Part shown: in pieces, positions 63,666-64,000 of the stretch
Layout of the letters: each line of letters starts with the position of its first letter
Numbering within the stretch: the first letter of the stretch is position 1
Assembly: GCF_001949145.1 (NCBI RefSeq)
Contig: NW_019091407.1
Coordinates: 249,451 to 313,450 of the forward strand
From: Acanthaster planci
Taxonomy: Eukaryota; Echinodermata; Asteroidea; Valvatida; Acanthasteridae
Direction: 5' to 3'
DNA length: 64,000 nt
The notes under the pieces: model-generated
Databases searched by the model: none
What the model was told of the DNA's origin: nothing
Seen by the model: only the letters and a program-made list of their open reading frames with translations
Program-made: the position numbers and the translations under genes

Positions 63666-64000
63666 TTAACCACTTCCTGCCGGGTCTCCGGTACCGGATG
63701 CATAGGCCTTATATTCGTGGCCGGGGTCTCCGAAATCGGAACTTTACTAAAAAAAAAGTTGCTGGGCGTTTTCTTAAAAAGTTTGGCTCTGTCAGTTAAA
63801 AAGTTTAGGCCATCATTGGAGGTAAATAAATTGGTCCGAGGCAATGGGTTGTCCGAGGTTAATGGGTTGCTGGGGCCGGAGAATTGGGACTTTATTTTAT
63901 AGCCGGGGTGACCGAACTTATGAAAGCCTGTAATAAAATTACTAGCTGCTGAGAGCTGCCGGGCACTGCCAGTCAATCCCCGTATTCTTTCAGCGCAGAG
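63666..64000 (+). mobile_element. ~600-bp TTAA miniature element, copy E (runs off the window)
   Basis: Starts TTAACCACTTCCTGCCGGGT at 63666, the family left end. It then follows the early part of copy D (CATAGGCCTTATATTCGTGG against CATACGGTTTATACGCATGG) but diverges, with an extra GCCGGGGT-type repeat near 63901. The right end is outside the window. Confidence 0.7.

Overview
The window is 64 kb of an animal nuclear genome, almost all of it one very large intron-rich gene on the + strand: a beta-heavy (betaH) spectrin, the class of fly karst, nematode sma-1 and vertebrate SPTBN5. I can trace 36 consecutive coding exons from position 11 to 63404. Their splice phases all close, giving about 2,006 codons without a break. 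Residue numbers in the entries count the Tyr codon at 12-14 as residue 1. The window opens in the second calponin-homology (CH2) domain of the actin-binding head, runs through spectrin repeats 1-16, and ends just inside repeat 17. The 5' exons (start codon, CH1) and the remaining repeats and tail lie outside the window. An SH3 domain sits in the B-C loop of repeat 5, which is the diagnostic architecture of betaH spectrin.

Layout. 11-11005: CH2 and repeat 1. 12081-22789: repeats 2-3 and the start of repeat 4. 25093-28235: rest of repeat 4, then repeat 5 with an acidic linker, the SH3 and a basic linker. 33275-47520: repeats 6 to 10. 48222-63404: repeats 10 to 17. Coding exons are small (78-264 bp), relatively GC-rich and conserved. 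Introns are AT-rich, about 200 bp to 8.2 kb, and filled with repeats.

The introns hold a dense and varied mobile-element fauna. There are two piggyBac copies with decayed transposases (1681-4375 and 37468-40704), the second apparently nested in another inverted-repeat element. Several TTAA-ended miniature elements are present, including a ~600-bp family with five copies. There are two pogo/Tigger-like elements and one Tc1-like element with TA ends, and a Mutator-like foldback element with a 9-bp target duplication. A family of palindromic ~190-bp hairpin elements has four copies. Gypsy-type integrase fragments, possible LTR/primer-binding-site remnants, a SINE pair, a tRNA-like Pol III unit, and minisatellites of 21, 50, 113 and 180 bp complete the set. 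I see no second host gene.

Organism: the SH3-bearing betaH spectrin, the intron density, the transposon mixture and the abundance of the palindrome TACATGTA suggest an invertebrate, most likely a deuterostome such as an echinoderm, hemichordate or lancelet. The sequence alone does not settle which. BetaH spectrin is known to pair with alpha spectrin in an apical, actin-linked membrane skeleton of epithelial cells. The mobile elements play no visible part in that role, although several lie close to splice sites.
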